Source: Peptococcus simiae
Lineage (GTDB): Bacteria > Bacillota > Peptococcia > Peptococcales > Peptococcaceae
DNA length: 64,000 nucleotides
Assembly (NCBI RefSeq): GCF_046097595.1
Contig: NZ_JBJUVG010000007.1
Span: forward strand, 35,866-99,865
Direction: 5' to 3'
Part shown: positions 42,192 to 50,847 of the stretch, in pieces
Layout: every line of letters starts with the position of its first letter
Position numbering within the stretch: position 1 is the stretch's first letter
Translations under genes and position numbers: made by a program
Notes under the pieces: model-generated
Databases searched by the model: none
What the model saw: the letters and a program-made list of their open reading frames with translations, nothing else
What the model was told of the DNA's origin: nothing

Positions 42192-42759
42192 TCAGGACCA
42201 TCTGAAAATCATCACTTGGTCCCCTGACCGGGCCCGGGAAATCCTGGCCTATCTCCGGGTGGGAGACTGTATCAGCCTATCCGGCACCATCTATACCGGT
42301 CGGGATAAGGCCCACCAGCGCTTGTGTCAGGAATTGGCTGCAGGCCGGCCCCTGCCTGTTGACCTCAAGGGACAGATCATCTACTTTGCCGGCCCGACGC
42401 CGGCCAAGCCAGGAGAGGTCATTGGGTCCGTTGGGCCCACCACCAGCGGGCGGATGGATGCTTTTAGCCCCACCCTCTTAAGAGAGACCGGCCTGGCCGG
42501 GATGATTGGTAAGGGCCCCAGAAGCCAGGCGGTCTTAGAGGCCCTGCAAGAGACCGGCGGCATTTACCTGGCTGCTGTCGGCGGCGCCGGGGCCCTTATT
42601 GCCGAGTGTATCCGGCAGGTGGAGGTCGTCGCCTATGAAGATCTGGGGACTGAAGCCATTCGCCGCCTTGAGGTAGAAAATCTACCCCTGGTGGTGGCGG
42701 CAGATGCCTACGGTGGTGATATCTACGAGGCCGGCCCGGCGGCCTACCGCCAGCTATAG
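42184..42759 (+). CDS. Fumarate hydratase class I beta subunit (or tartrate dehydratase beta)
   Basis: Subunit of 191 residues that completes the active site. Conserved stretches: YFAGPTPAKPGEVIGSVGPTTSGRMD (substrate-binding loop), GMIGKGPRSQAV and the AADAYGGDIYE-type C-terminus. The start overlaps the alpha gene by 8 bases, a sign of tight coupling. It is the last gene of the ppaC-alpha-beta operon; 136 bases separate it from the SLC13 gene. Confidence 0.93.
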   Translation: MTNQDHLKIITWSPDRAREILAYLRVGDCISLSGTIYTGRDKAHQRLCQELAAGRPLPVDLKGQIIYFAGPTPAKPGEVIGSVGPTTSGRMDAFSPTLLRETGLAGMIGKGPRSQAVLEALQETGGIYLAAVGGAGALIAECIRQVEVVAYEDLGTEAIRRLEVENLPLVVAADAYGGDIYEAGPAAYRQL

Positions 42760-42895
42760 TTGCCACCTATGCTCATATTGGTCTTGTATATAATATTTAT
42801 TTCAAATAGCTATTCAGTCACGGCTATGGTATACTCAGCAGAGTTACTAGTCGTGACTTTTTGTATGTATTTGTATGGAATGAAAGGAGAAAGAG

Positions 42896-44380
42896 ATGTC
42901 GCAAGCAACAAAGCAATCGATGATGCCCTATATCCATGCGGCGATTGGGATTGGCATTATGGCATTATTTTGGTTTGTCCTAGACCCGGTAATGACCGTT
43001 ACCCCTATTGGGATGCGGGTGGCCGGTGTCTTCTTAGGTATGGTTTACTTGTGGTCTACCGTTGGCTCCATCTGGCCCAGTATTTTAGGTATTATTCTTT
43101 TGGGTTTATCTGGGGTTGCAGGTGAAGAGTTTGAAGGGTATGCAGGCGTTAAAGCCGTTTGTATGCAGGCTTTCGGGAGCGATACCGTTGTCCTGATTAT
43201 GCTGGCCATGGTTCTTTTTGGGGCCATTGAGTATGTCGGGGCCACCAAGTACATTGCCCGCTGGTTTGTAACCCGGAAAATCATTAATGGCAGACCCTAT
43301 GTCTTTATGTTTATGTTCTACCTGGCCTGTTTTATCCTGTCGGCCATGACTTCCCCGGTTATTTCCTTGTTAATCGTGTGGAATATCGGGATGGATATGC
43401 TATCTTCCTTTGGGGTTAAAAAGGGCGATAAGCTTTGGACGACCTTTAACTTTGGGGTTTTCCTATCCTCAACCCTGGGCCAACCGATGTTACCCTTTAA
43501 AGGGGCCATCCTGGTTGTTTTAGGGGCCTATGAAAAGGCTACGGGGATTACCATTGACATGCTCAGCTGGATTCTTGTCAACTTCAGCATGGGGATGGTT
43601 ATTGTCCTGATCTACCTGGCCTTTATCCGCTTTGTTATTCGGGTGGATATTTCCAGCATTAAGAATATCAACACCGACTACTTTACCCAGCACCCCCTAC
43701 CGGCTATGACCAAGCAGCAGAAATACGTCATTATTTCTCTCTTTGTCTTCATCGTCCTGGTCTTAATGCCTGGCTTCTTACCCAAAACCTGGCCCGGTAT
43801 CGGCCTCTTGGCCCGGCTCGGGGTTATCGGTGTCACTGGTTTCGTCATTGTGGCGCTGATGATTTTACGGGTGGACGGCAAGCCGGTCCTGCCCTTCCAG
43901 CAGGCCGCTAGCAGCCAGTTTAACTGGGGTGTTCTTTTCTTAATTATCTCTGCTGTTTATGCCGGGAACGCCCTGTCCCAGGACAATACCGGGATTAAGC
44001 CCTTCCTGGTGACCGTACTGGAACCGGTTTTAGGGAACCAGTCTGAATTTGGCTTTATGTTTATCATGTTCGCCGTTGCCCTGGTTATCACCAACTTTGC
44101 TAATAACGCGGCGATGGCCGTCGTCCTGATGCCGGTTATCCTTGGTTTCTCCGAGCAGCTGGGTATCAACAGTGAACCGCTCATGGTTGGGGTCGGTATG
44201 TTGGTCTTCGTGGCCATGCTGACACCGGCTGCATCCCCCCATGCCGGGATGATGCACGGGAACAAAGACTTATTGGCAGCCAAGCAGATTTATGCCTATG
44301 GTTTCCCCATGTGCTTTGTAGCCCTTCTGGTTTACGCCTTTATTGGTTACCCCTTGGCTAAGTTCTTATTCCTCGGGTAA
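42896..44380 (+). CDS. SLC13/DASS-family anion permease
   Basis: Membrane carrier of 494 residues with about 11-13 hydrophobic segments. The half with SAMTSPVISLLIVWNIG and the second with TNFANNAAMAVVLMPVI resemble the paired re-entrant Ser-Asn-Thr motifs of divalent-anion/Na symporters. PAASPHAGMMHGNKDLL is close to the C-terminus. Substrates in this family are dicarboxylates, citrate or sulfate; the adjacent fumarase suggests dicarboxylates. AAAGGAGAAAG precedes the ATG. It ends with a clear terminator. Confidence 0.87.
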   Translation: MSQATKQSMMPYIHAAIGIGIMALFWFVLDPVMTVTPIGMRVAGVFLGMVYLWSTVGSIWPSILGIILLGLSGVAGEEFEGYAGVKAVCMQAFGSDTVVLIMLAMVLFGAIEYVGATKYIARWFVTRKIINGRPYVFMFMFYLACFILSAMTSPVISLLIVWNIGMDMLSSFGVKKGDKLWTTFNFGVFLSSTLGQPMLPFKGAILVVLGAYEKATGITIDMLSWILVNFSMGMVIVLIYLAFIRFVIRVDISSIKNINTDYFTQHPLPAMTKQQKYVIISLFVFIVLVLMPGFLPKTWPGIGLLARLGVIGVTGFVIVALMILRVDGKPVLPFQQAASSQFNWGVLFLIISAVYAGNALSQDNTGIKPFLVTVLEPVLGNQSEFGFMFIMFAVALVITNFANNAAMAVVLMPVILGFSEQLGINSEPLMVGVGMLVFVAMLTPAASPHAGMMHGNKDLLAAKQIYAYGFPMCFVALLVYAFIGYPLAKFLFLG

Positions 44381-44395
44381 GTTATCCGTAAATTC

Positions 44396-44433
44396 AAGTC
44401 CTTCCGATTCGATAGTCGGGAGGACTTTTTTCT
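44396..44433 (+). terminator. Terminator after the SLC13 gene
   Basis: AAGTCCT-CCGA/TCGG-AGGACTT hairpin followed by a run of six Ts. Confidence 0.9.
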
Positions 44434-44469
44434 TTGGAAGGGGCTTTCCGGGCCTGTAGCTGGCAGCGT

Positions 44470-44497
44470 TTTACAAGTCCTGGACAAATGGTATATA
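44470..44497 (+). promoter_or_regulatory. Possible promoter of the NifX-like/mrp pair
   Basis: TTTACA (44470-44475) and TATATA (44492-44497) at 16-base spacing. The 105 bases after it contain a hairpin (GGCAGG/CCTGCC inside GCTAG/CTAGC, about 44543-44574) before the first gene. Confidence 0.45.
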
Positions 44498-44603
44498 GAA
44501 AAGAGACACGTATTTTGACAGGCCCCTAGTGGCCTTTAGCTGGCTAGCACCTGGCAGGTTCCTGCCGGTCTAGCGTATAAGGAAATTCCAGAAGGAGGAT
44601 ACT

Positions 44604-44999
44604 ATGAAAGTTGCAGTGACATATGACCAGGGCGAGATTTTCCAGCATTTCGGTCGAACGGCCTATTTTAAGCTTTTTACCATTGAAGATAAGACCATCC
44701 AGTCTTCAGAAGTTGTGGATACGGCGGGCAATGGCCACGGGGCCCTGGCTGACTTTTTAAAGCAGCTCGGTGTTGATACGGTTATTTGTGGAAATATTGG
44801 CCCAGGGGCCCAGGAAACCCTCAATAAGGCGGACATTCGCTTTTTTGGCGGCGTCACCGGTTCTGTTGACCAGGCTGTGGAGGACTTCCTAGCTGGTGAC
44901 TTGAAGTACAATCCGGATGTTTGTTGCCGGGACCATGACCACACACATGAGGCGGGTCATTCCTGCGGCAGCGCAGATGGAGGTCATTGCCATGACTGA
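44604..44999 (+). CDS. NifX/NifB-type iron-molybdenum cofactor-binding domain protein
   Basis: A 131-residue protein whose first 100 residues form a MTH1175/NifX-like domain (MKVAVTYDQGEIFQHFGRT; GHGALADFL; GAQETLNKADI), a fold that carries Fe-S or FeMo clusters. The last 25 residues are very rich in His, Cys and Asp (DHDHTHEAGHSCG and GGHCHD), a metal-binding tail. There is no nitrogenase here, so it is probably a general iron-sulfur carrier. AGAAGGAGG precedes the ATG. The mrp gene starts inside its 3' end, implying joint function in Fe-S assembly. Confidence 0.88.
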   Translation: MKVAVTYDQGEIFQHFGRTAYFKLFTIEDKTIQSSEVVDTAGNGHGALADFLKQLGVDTVICGNIGPGAQETLNKADIRFFGGVTGSVDQAVEDFLAGDLKYNPDVCCRDHDHTHEAGHSCGSADGGHCHD

Positions 45000-45825
45000 T
45001 CAAGACAGTTGCAGCCATGACTGTGGCTCTTGTGGCAGCGCCTGCCCGTCCAACCAGGGCCCCAAAAGTTTTTTGAAACCTGCCAACAAGCACTCCAAGA
45101 TTAAAAAGGTCATTGGGGTTATCAGCGGGAAGGGCGGGGTCGGGAAGTCCCTGGTGACTTCTCTCCTGGCCGTTGCCATGCAGGAGAGGGGGCGGCAGGC
45201 GGCCATTCTGGATGCTGATATAACAGGCCCTTCGATTCCCCATATCTTTGGCGTCGAGAAGAATGCAGAGGTCCTACACCAGGAAATCATTCCTGCCCTG
45301 ACCGATAACAAGATTAAGGTCATCAGTATTAACCTGCTCCTGGCCGACCACACCGACCCGGTTGTTTGGCGGGGGCCCATGATTGGCGGGGCCGTCGAAC
45401 AGTTTTGGACGGATGTCTGCTGGGGGGATGTGGACTATATGTTTGTGGATATGCCGCCGGGCACCGGGGATGTGGCCCAAACGGTCTTCCAGTCCCTGCC
45501 TCTGGATGGGATTATCGTCGTGACTTCTCCCCAGGACCTGGTTGGGATGATTGTTGAAAAGGCTGTTAAAATGGCGGAAATGGTTCATATTCCAGTCCTG
45601 GGCCTGGTTGAAAACATGGCCTACTTCACCTGTCCCTCTTGCGGGGAAAAGCATGCCATCTTTGGAGAGAGCCAGGTCAAGGCCCTCAGTGAGGCCTATA
45701 ATATTCCCCTAATCGCTCAAATTCCTATTAACCCGGCCCTGGCCCAGGCCTGTGACCAGGGGAAAATAACGGACATAGAGGGGGATTGGCTGGCGGAATT
45801 GGTCGCCGGTCTGGAAAAGATATAG
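44992..45825 (+). CDS. mrp: Mrp/NBP35-family iron-sulfur ATPase
   Basis: P-loop ATPase that carries and transfers Fe-S clusters. 277 residues. N-terminal Cys-rich segment CSHDCGSCGSAC matches the NBP35/Mrp bridging-cluster tail. Walker A with deviant Lys is GVISGKGGVGKS. The C-terminal CxxC that bridges a cluster is YFTCPSCGEKHAIFG. The ATG at 44992 is chosen because GGAGG lies 9-13 bases upstream and it overlaps the previous stop by 8 bases; the frame upstream to 44917 is not needed. Confidence 0.93.
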   Translation: MTDQDSCSHDCGSCGSACPSNQGPKSFLKPANKHSKIKKVIGVISGKGGVGKSLVTSLLAVAMQERGRQAAILDADITGPSIPHIFGVEKNAEVLHQEIIPALTDNKIKVISINLLLADHTDPVVWRGPMIGGAVEQFWTDVCWGDVDYMFVDMPPGTGDVAQTVFQSLPLDGIIVVTSPQDLVGMIVEKAVKMAEMVHIPVLGLVENMAYFTCPSCGEKHAIFGESQVKALSEAYNIPLIAQIPINPALAQACDQGKITDIEGDWLAELVAGLEKI

Positions 45826-45836
45826 CCTTGCATACC

Positions 45837-45869
45837 AAAAACCACCCTTCATATGAAGGGTGGTCTTTT
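45837..45869. terminator. Bidirectional terminator between mrp and citrate synthase
   Basis: Near-perfect hairpin ACCACCCTTCAT/ATGAAGGGTGGT with A-rich left and T-rich right flanks, between convergent genes. Confidence 0.9.
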
Positions 45870-45901
45870 ATTTTCTTTTTGCCTGGCCGGCTCTAAGGGC
45901 C

Positions 45902-47296
45902 TTAGGCCTGGGTTATGCCGGTCCGGTCTGCAATCGGCAGATAGGTCAGGTTATTGTTGGGGACGTAGACATAGGCAGGCCGCATAATCTTGCTGTCCAT
46001 GACCTGTTCCATCCGGTGGGCGCACCAGCCGACCATCCGGGCTGCGGCAAAGAGGGGGGTGAAGAGGTCTTCATCAATCCCCAACATGTCATAGATAATG
46101 CCGGTATAGAGGTCGACATTGGCACAAATATGGTAGTCATCCCCTTTACGTTCCCGTAAAATATCCTGGGTCAGGCGGGCCAGGTCGGTGATGAGCTCGT
46201 ATTCTGCAACGTGGTTCGTCTTTTCAGCCAGGGCCCGGGCTTTTTCTTTTAGAAGCTCGGCCCGGGGGTCGGTCATGGTATAAACCGCATGCCCCATCCC
46301 GTAGACCAGGCCACTCCGGTCATAGGCCTCGCCGGCAATGATTTTTTCAATATAGGCTCGGAGTTCCTTCTCATTTTTCCAATCCTTAACATGGCCCTTG
46401 ATGTCTTCCATCATATGGTGGACCCGCTGGTTGGCGCCCCCATGGCGGGGGCCCTTTAATGAGCCGATGGCCGCACAGATGGCAGAATAGGTATCCGTAC
46501 CGCTAGAGGAAACCACGTGGGTGGCAAAGGCAGAGTTGTTACCACCGCCATGGTCGGCCTGGACGCAGAGGAGGAGGTCGAGAATTTCTGCCTCCTGCCG
46601 GGTGAAGTGGGAGTCCGGCCGAATTAGGTGGAGGATGTTTTCTGCAGTACCGCCTTCTATCAGTGGCTGGTGTAAGATGAGGCTCTTATTGTCGAAGTAG
46701 TGTCGCTTGGCCTGGTAGGCATAGGCCAGCATGAGGGGGACCTTGGCAATTAGGTCTATGGCCTGGGCCAGGAGCTTATCCAGGGACACATCATCTGGGT
46801 TGTCGTCATAAGTGTAGAGGGCCAGGATGATGCTTTGCAGCTTGTTCATGACATTCCGGGAAGGGGTCTTTAGGATGACGTCTTCCTTAAAGGTAGCCGG
46901 AAAGTTTCGCCGTTGGCTAAGGAGTTGGTTAAAGTGCAAGAGGGACTTCTCTGTGGGCAAGAGGCCGAAAAGCAAGAGGTAGGCCACTTCTTCATAGCCG
47001 TATCGCTCTTCATTGATGAAGCCATTAACCAGGTCATCAATCGGTATGCCGCGATACCGGAGCTGCCCTTTGATTGGTATTTTTTTCCCGTCTTCAATGG
47101 TATACCCATTGACGTCTGAAATCCGGGTCATACCAACAAGCACCCCGGTGCCATTTTTATTCCGGAGGCCCCGTTTGACATTGTATTTTTCGAAGACAGA
47201 GGGCTCTATGGCATTATTTTGACGTACATAATCAATGAGGCCTTTTATTTGACTGCGCAGCTCATCGTAATGTAAATCGTGGGGCATATCGATCAT
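45902..47296 (-). CDS. gltA: Citrate synthase
   Basis: Condenses acetyl-CoA and oxaloacetate. 464 residues, longer than the 370-430 of most bacterial forms, with an N-terminal extension of about 40 residues. The active-site regions are present: DHGGGNNSAFATHVVSSSGTD and GPRHGGANQRVHHMM (CoA/His), GMGHAVYTMTDPRAELL (second His) and YTGIIYDMLGI (Asp/Glu region). The stretch has Gly where many enzymes have other residues, but the histidines are kept. Good ribosome site; a promoter is at 47319-47347. It supports a partial oxidative branch to 2-oxoglutarate. Confidence 0.93.
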   Translation of the reverse strand: MIDMPHDLHYDELRSQIKGLIDYVRQNNAIEPSVFEKYNVKRGLRNKNGTGVLVGMTRISDVNGYTIEDGKKIPIKGQLRYRGIPIDDLVNGFINEERYGYEEVAYLLLFGLLPTEKSLLHFNQLLSQRRNFPATFKEDVILKTPSRNVMNKLQSIILALYTYDDNPDDVSLDKLLAQAIDLIAKVPLMLAYAYQAKRHYFDNKSLILHQPLIEGGTAENILHLIRPDSHFTRQEAEILDLLLCVQADHGGGNNSAFATHVVSSSGTDTYSAICAAIGSLKGPRHGGANQRVHHMMEDIKGHVKDWKNEKELRAYIEKIIAGEAYDRSGLVYGMGHAVYTMTDPRAELLKEKARALAEKTNHVAEYELITDLARLTQDILRERKGDDYHICANVDLYTGIIYDMLGIDEDLFTPLFAAARMVGWCAHRMEQVMDSKIMRPAYVYVPNNNLTYLPIADRTGITQA

Positions 47297-47318
47297 CCTT
47301 TCATCAAAGCATAAAGTC

Positions 47319-47347
47319 AGTATAGCATGGAAAATGTTTTCTGAAAA
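47319..47347 (-). promoter_or_regulatory. Promoter of citrate synthase
   Basis: Minus strand TTTTCA (47342-47347), 17-base spacer, extended -10 TGC-TATACT with TATACT at 47319-47324. Confidence 0.6.
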
Positions 47348-47380
47348 GTCTTTTCAAAGGTTGGTATAAAGGGAAATGCC

Positions 47381-47410
47381 TTGACAAGGAAAAGGCGGAT
47401 AGCGTAACCT
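47381..47410 (+). promoter_or_regulatory. Possible promoter of the GNAT-queH operon
   Basis: Perfect -35 TTGACA (47381-47386), 18-base spacer, weak -10 TAACCT (47405-47410). Confidence 0.5.
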
Positions 47411-47453
47411 GTAGGGAAAAGTGGAAGCGAGACTTGGAGGGGGAGCGAAAGTT

Positions 47454-47882
47454 ATGGTAATTGTACAAGTGGGCCTGCCGGCCGAGGCAAAAGCCATCCG
47501 GCAGACGGTTTTTGTAGATGAGCAAGGCTTTGTCGAGGAGTTTGATGAAGTCGATGATCAGGCCCTGCATGTTGTGACCTATGAAGACCAGACACCGGTA
47601 GGGACCGCCCGGATCTTTGTGGATCCGGATGACCCGGAGACCTATCGAATCGGCCGGGTAGCGGTCTTAAAGACGGCGCGGAAGACCGGTGCAGGTAAAC
47701 GGGTCATGGCTCTGGCTGAGGCCCTGATTTATGCCCAGGGGGGCAAGCGGGTGGCCTTACACGCCCAGGCCCAGGCCCAGGGCTTTTATGAAAAATGCGG
47801 CTACCGGCAGGAGGGGCCGGGCTTTGTCGAAGAGGACTGTCCTCATGTCCTCATGGTTAAAGACTTAAGGTATGGTGATTAG
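47454..47882 (+). CDS. GNAT-family N-acetyltransferase
   Basis: Acetyl-CoA-dependent acyltransferase of about 142 residues. The GNAT fold shows an N-terminal VFVDEQGFVEEFDEVD segment (typical of YjcF/ElaA-like members), GTARIF and IGRVAVLKTARKTGAGKRVM (acetyl-CoA pyrophosphate loop, here K-T-G-A-G-K), and FYEKCGY near the C-terminus. The ATG at 47454 is preferred over GTG 47421 because GGGGGAG lies just upstream. The acceptor is unknown. It is 2 bases from queH, so the two are likely cotranscribed. Confidence 0.88.
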   Translation: MVIVQVGLPAEAKAIRQTVFVDEQGFVEEFDEVDDQALHVVTYEDQTPVGTARIFVDPDDPETYRIGRVAVLKTARKTGAGKRVMALAEALIYAQGGKRVALHAQAQAQGFYEKCGYRQEGPGFVEEDCPHVLMVKDLRYGD

Positions 47883-47884
47883 GT

Positions 47885-48565
47885 ATGAAGGCAGCAGGCA
47901 AACGGCGGCAATTTTCCAAGGAACTGGAGCGGATTATTCGGGACCTTAAGGAAAAACGCCCCTCTCTATACCTGCACTCTTGTTGTGGCCCCTGTTCGTC
48001 AGCGATTTTAGACTATCTTGGGCCCTTTTTTGATATCACTGTTTTTTTTGATAATCCCAATATTGTACCGCGGGCAGAATTCGATAAAAGGCTGGCCTAC
48101 CAGGAAAAGGTCATCGCCCACTTGCCAAGAGACTACGGGATTAAGTTAGAAGTGGGCAGCTACGATGTGGACCGGTTTAATCAGGCGGTGGCCGGCTACA
48201 CCCACTTAGGCGAGGGCAGTGAGCGCTGCTTTCATTGCTATGCTTTCCGCTTAAGGGCGGCAGCAGAGGCGGCTAAGGCCGCCGGCGCAGACTACTTTGC
48301 CTCAACCCTTTCCATCAGCCCCTATAAGAATGCTGAAAAAATCAATGAAATAGGGGAAGAGATTGCCGAAGAAGTGGGGATTCCTCATTTGCCCAATGAC
48401 TTTAAGAAGGGCGGGGGCTATCAGAAAAGCATCCAGTTCTGTAAGGCTGAAGATATTTACCGGCAGTCCTACTGCGGCTGCCCCTATTCTTACCGAGAAT
48501 GGCAGGACCGGTTGGCAGCGAAAGAAATGCAAGCCGGGGTGGTAGAACCAGTGGAAGGGGATTAG
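47885..48565 (+). CDS. queH: Epoxyqueuosine reductase QueH
   Basis: Fe-S enzyme that completes queuosine synthesis by reducing epoxyqueuosine in tRNA, the oxygen-independent alternative to QueG. 226 residues. Cluster cysteines are in HSCCGPCSSA (near residue 30), ERCFHCYAFRL (near 112) and QSYCGCPYS (near 195). The ISPYKNAEKINEIGE stretch is a strong family mark. It starts 2 bases after the GNAT gene. This and mnmA mean tRNA U34/Q34 modification genes are present in this window, though not in one operon. Confidence 0.94.
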   Translation: MKAAGKRRQFSKELERIIRDLKEKRPSLYLHSCCGPCSSAILDYLGPFFDITVFFDNPNIVPRAEFDKRLAYQEKVIAHLPRDYGIKLEVGSYDVDRFNQAVAGYTHLGEGSERCFHCYAFRLRAAAEAAKAAGADYFASTLSISPYKNAEKINEIGEEIAEEVGIPHLPNDFKKGGGYQKSIQFCKAEDIYRQSYCGCPYSYREWQDRLAAKEMQAGVVEPVEGD

Positions 48566-48605
48566 GCTTTACCTGATCTGATAAGTGAGTAGAGGAGAAA
48601 AATAT

Positions 48606-49280
48606 ATGCTGGGTACTCTTGTGAATGTCCTTGCCATTGTCTTAGGCGCCTTTGCAGGCTTACTGCTAAAGCGCGGCCTTCCGGCAGAGGTCCGTAACTT
48701 AATTATGCAGGTCAATGGCTTGGTCGTTATTATGATTGGCTTGAAAATGGCCCTTAAGTCGCCGAATGATGTGGTCCTGGTCGTGGGCCTCTGCCTGGGG
48801 GCTTTGATTGGGACCCTGCTCAAGCTCGATGACCGGCTTAATGCCCTGGGTGGCCATATTAAAAAGGCCCTGCGAGTCCAGGATTCTAACTTTGTCGATG
48901 GCTTTGTGTCGGCTTCCTTGATTTTTTGTATCGGGGCCATGGCCATTGTCGGGGCCTTTGAGGCCGGGGTCAACCATAATTATGACGTTTTATTCGTCAA
49001 GTCCACTCTGGATGGGATTATGTCGATTGTTCTGGCCTCCACCCTGGGGGTGGGCGTGGTCTTTTCCGGTGCAGCAATACTTATTTACCAAGGGGGATTG
49101 ACCCTTTTAGCTGGGGTTTTAGAGCCCATCTTAAATGACCAGGTCATTGCCTATATGTCCTCTTCCGGGGGTCTGCTGATTGTAGCCATTGGCTTTTCTG
49201 TGGCGGGCATCAAAGAGTTTAAGACGGCCAATCTCCTGCCGGGGATGTTTGTTTGCGGGATTTTAGGTTACTTTGTATAA
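48606..49280 (+). CDS. DUF554 (YdfK-type) membrane protein
   Basis: About 224-residue protein with 7-8 hydrophobic segments. Starts MLGTLVNVLAIVLGAFAGLL, has LCLGALIGTLLKLD and FCIGAMAIVGAFEAGV, all typical of DUF554. The family is widespread in Bacillota with no proven function; a transport role has been suggested only from topology. The ATG at 48606 is chosen because AGAGGAG lies 9 bases upstream. It is likely cotranscribed with queH, 40 bases upstream, and is followed by a bidirectional hairpin. Confidence 0.87.
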   Translation: MLGTLVNVLAIVLGAFAGLLLKRGLPAEVRNLIMQVNGLVVIMIGLKMALKSPNDVVLVVGLCLGALIGTLLKLDDRLNALGGHIKKALRVQDSNFVDGFVSASLIFCIGAMAIVGAFEAGVNHNYDVLFVKSTLDGIMSIVLASTLGVGVVFSGAAILIYQGGLTLLAGVLEPILNDQVIAYMSSSGGLLIVAIGFSVAGIKEFKTANLLPGMFVCGILGYFV

Positions 49281-49316
49281 AAAATGGACCTATAGCTAGG
49301 CTATAGGTCCATTTTT
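49279..49316. terminator. Bidirectional terminator between DUF554 and SanA-like genes
   Basis: AAAAATGGACCTATAG/CTATAGGTCCATTTTT perfect hairpin with a 5-base loop. Confidence 0.92.
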
Positions 49317-49330
49317 AGGATAGGTCCTTA

Positions 49331-50050
49331 TTAAAATAAGCGGTTGATGTGCTTGCCGGACCAATCAATCGCGGCATTGAGGCCATCTTTAATGAGCAGG
49401 GGCCAGTTTTCACTATGGCTTTGCAGGACATCCTTAATCCGAGCCCAGAATTCGCGGCCTTCATAAAGTTCACGCCCCTCCCAGGGGTGTTGGTCGGCGG
49501 GGACGCCATAGGCCTTCAGGCCAATGGTATCTGCAATATTCAGAGCCCGATAAAGGTGGTATTGCTGGCTGACGATGATGACTTTTTCAGCATTGAACTT
49601 ATTCTTGGTCCGGGTTACGGAGTTATAGGTATTGGTCCCGTCCGGGTCAATATCCATGACGTCTTCAGGAATGCCTGCTTCCTTGAGATAGGCATGCATG
49701 GCCTTGGTTTCATCGTAGTAGTTTTGGTCGGTGTCGCCGGATAGCAATATTGTTTTACCGGCTTTATTGCGATATAATTCAGCTGCAGTATCCAACCGTT
49801 CTGCGAGCATGGGGCTGGGCTTGCCATTCTCATCTAAACCGGCCCCCAGAACCAGGATAATATCTGCCTGCTTGTTGGCTAAATCATTGGTTAACCAGAG
49901 ATTATCGGTATTCTGGGCCAGGACATATATATTGGTGCCGATAAAGCCAATGATAATGAGTAGGCCGATAATCAGTAAGCCGGCAACGAGGTGCCAGATT
50001 TTAGATAGAAATCCCATGGCTATCCGGCCGGCGCGACTGTCTTGAGACAT
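49331..50050 (-). CDS. SanA/YdcF-like DUF218 membrane protein
   Basis: A 239-residue protein with one N-terminal transmembrane helix (about 20-42) and a DUF218 domain outside (VLGAGLDENGKPSPMLAERLDTA; LSGDTDQNYYDETKAM; VSQQYHLYRAL). E. coli SanA and ElyC of this family affect envelope integrity and vancomycin sensitivity. The same motif set appears in ElyC-type proteins of Bacillota. A strong promoter lies at 50080-50108. Exact role is unknown. Confidence 0.9.
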   Translation of the reverse strand: MSQDSRAGRIAMGFLSKIWHLVAGLLIIGLLIIIGFIGTNIYVLAQNTDNLWLTNDLANKQADIILVLGAGLDENGKPSPMLAERLDTAAELYRNKAGKTILLSGDTDQNYYDETKAMHAYLKEAGIPEDVMDIDPDGTNTYNSVTRTKNKFNAEKVIIVSQQYHLYRALNIADTIGLKAYGVPADQHPWEGRELYEGREFWARIKDVLQSHSENWPLLIKDGLNAAIDWSGKHINRLF

Positions 50051-50079
50051 AACTTTCCTCCTTATATGTTCTGTGTCAG

Positions 50080-50108
50080 ATTATACAATAAATCCTCCGG
50101 ATTTGAAA
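50080..50108 (-). promoter_or_regulatory. Promoter of the SanA-like gene
   Basis: Minus strand -35 TTTCAA (50103-50108) and -10 TATAAT (50080-50085), 17-base spacer. Confidence 0.7.
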
Positions 50109-50175
50109 CACCTGTCATCAAAAGCGGGAAAAGTCCGGGGATATCCTTGTAAGTGAGTCGAAAGGAGTAGTGCAC

Positions 50176-50814
50176 ATGAAATGGCTTTTTCGCTTTCTCC
50201 TGGTCTTCCTGCTGGTCGCTACCGGCTTGGCCCTCCGGCCTGCCAGTGTAGAGGTGCCGTATGAAAGCCAACTGCCGGGCATGCCCAACGGCTGTGAGGC
50301 GGTTTCCTTATCGATGGTATCGGCCTATTATATGGTGCCGGTTGGCGGGCCGACCATTATTGACAACTACCTGGACAAGGGGCCCATTGGCACCACCGAC
50401 CCCCATGATGCCTATGTCGGTGACCCTTACGGCAATGGCTACTATGCCTACCCGGCTGTTATCGCCAGGGCTGCCGAGCGCCACTTCACCGCCCAGCAGA
50501 TGCCCTTAAAGGTCAAGGCCCCTCGCTTTACAGATCCCTGGCGGCTGGGCTTTCACCTGCAGCGGGGTGAGCCGGTTTTGGTTTGGATTACCGTTGATGA
50601 TAAAATCCCCCGTAAACAGCCGGGGACGGTTTGGCAGCTCGGCGAAGAGATCTACCAGCCCTATGAAAACTTACATGTGGCTGTTTTAGACGGCATTAGC
50701 TGGGGGACGGTCCACCTGTCTGACCCGCAAAATGGCCAACGGGACATGCCCCTCTGGCTCTTCTTAAGGAACTACCTCCTGATGGGCATGCGGGCCGTTA
50801 TTATTGCCCAGTAA
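50176..50814 (+). CDS. Secreted C39-like peptidase-family protein
   Basis: A 212-residue protein with an N-terminal signal anchor (MKWLFRFLLVFLLVATGLAL) followed by a C39_2-type domain. The putative catalytic Cys is in PGMPNGCEAVSLSMV, the His likely in ENLHVAVLDG and the Asp in VHLSDPQNG. Domains of this type cleave peptides or are inactive peptidase relatives. The ATG at 50176 has AAAGGAG 10 bases upstream; GTG 50170 is less likely. It is divergent from the SanA-like gene and followed by a bidirectional terminator. Confidence 0.88.
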   Translation: MKWLFRFLLVFLLVATGLALRPASVEVPYESQLPGMPNGCEAVSLSMVSAYYMVPVGGPTIIDNYLDKGPIGTTDPHDAYVGDPYGNGYYAYPAVIARAAERHFTAQQMPLKVKAPRFTDPWRLGFHLQRGEPVLVWITVDDKIPRKQPGTVWQLGEEIYQPYENLHVAVLDGISWGTVHLSDPQNGQRDMPLWLFLRNYLLMGMRAVIIAQ

Positions 50815-50847
50815 AAAAACGACTGAAAACTTTCAGTCGTTTTTTTC
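50813..50847. terminator. Bidirectional terminator between the C39-like gene and the 81-residue gene
   Basis: CGACTGAAA/TTTCAGTCG hairpin with an AC loop and A/T runs on both sides. The stop codon of the minus-strand gene lies inside it. Confidence 0.92.

Noticed and set aside
42760..43125. 121-codon reading frame after the fumarase beta gene
   Set aside because: Overlaps the SLC13 gene in another frame and has no recognisable protein pattern; a shadow.
45860..46159. Plus-strand 99-codon frame opposite citrate synthase
   Set aside because: Antisense shadow of a well-supported gene with no ribosome site.
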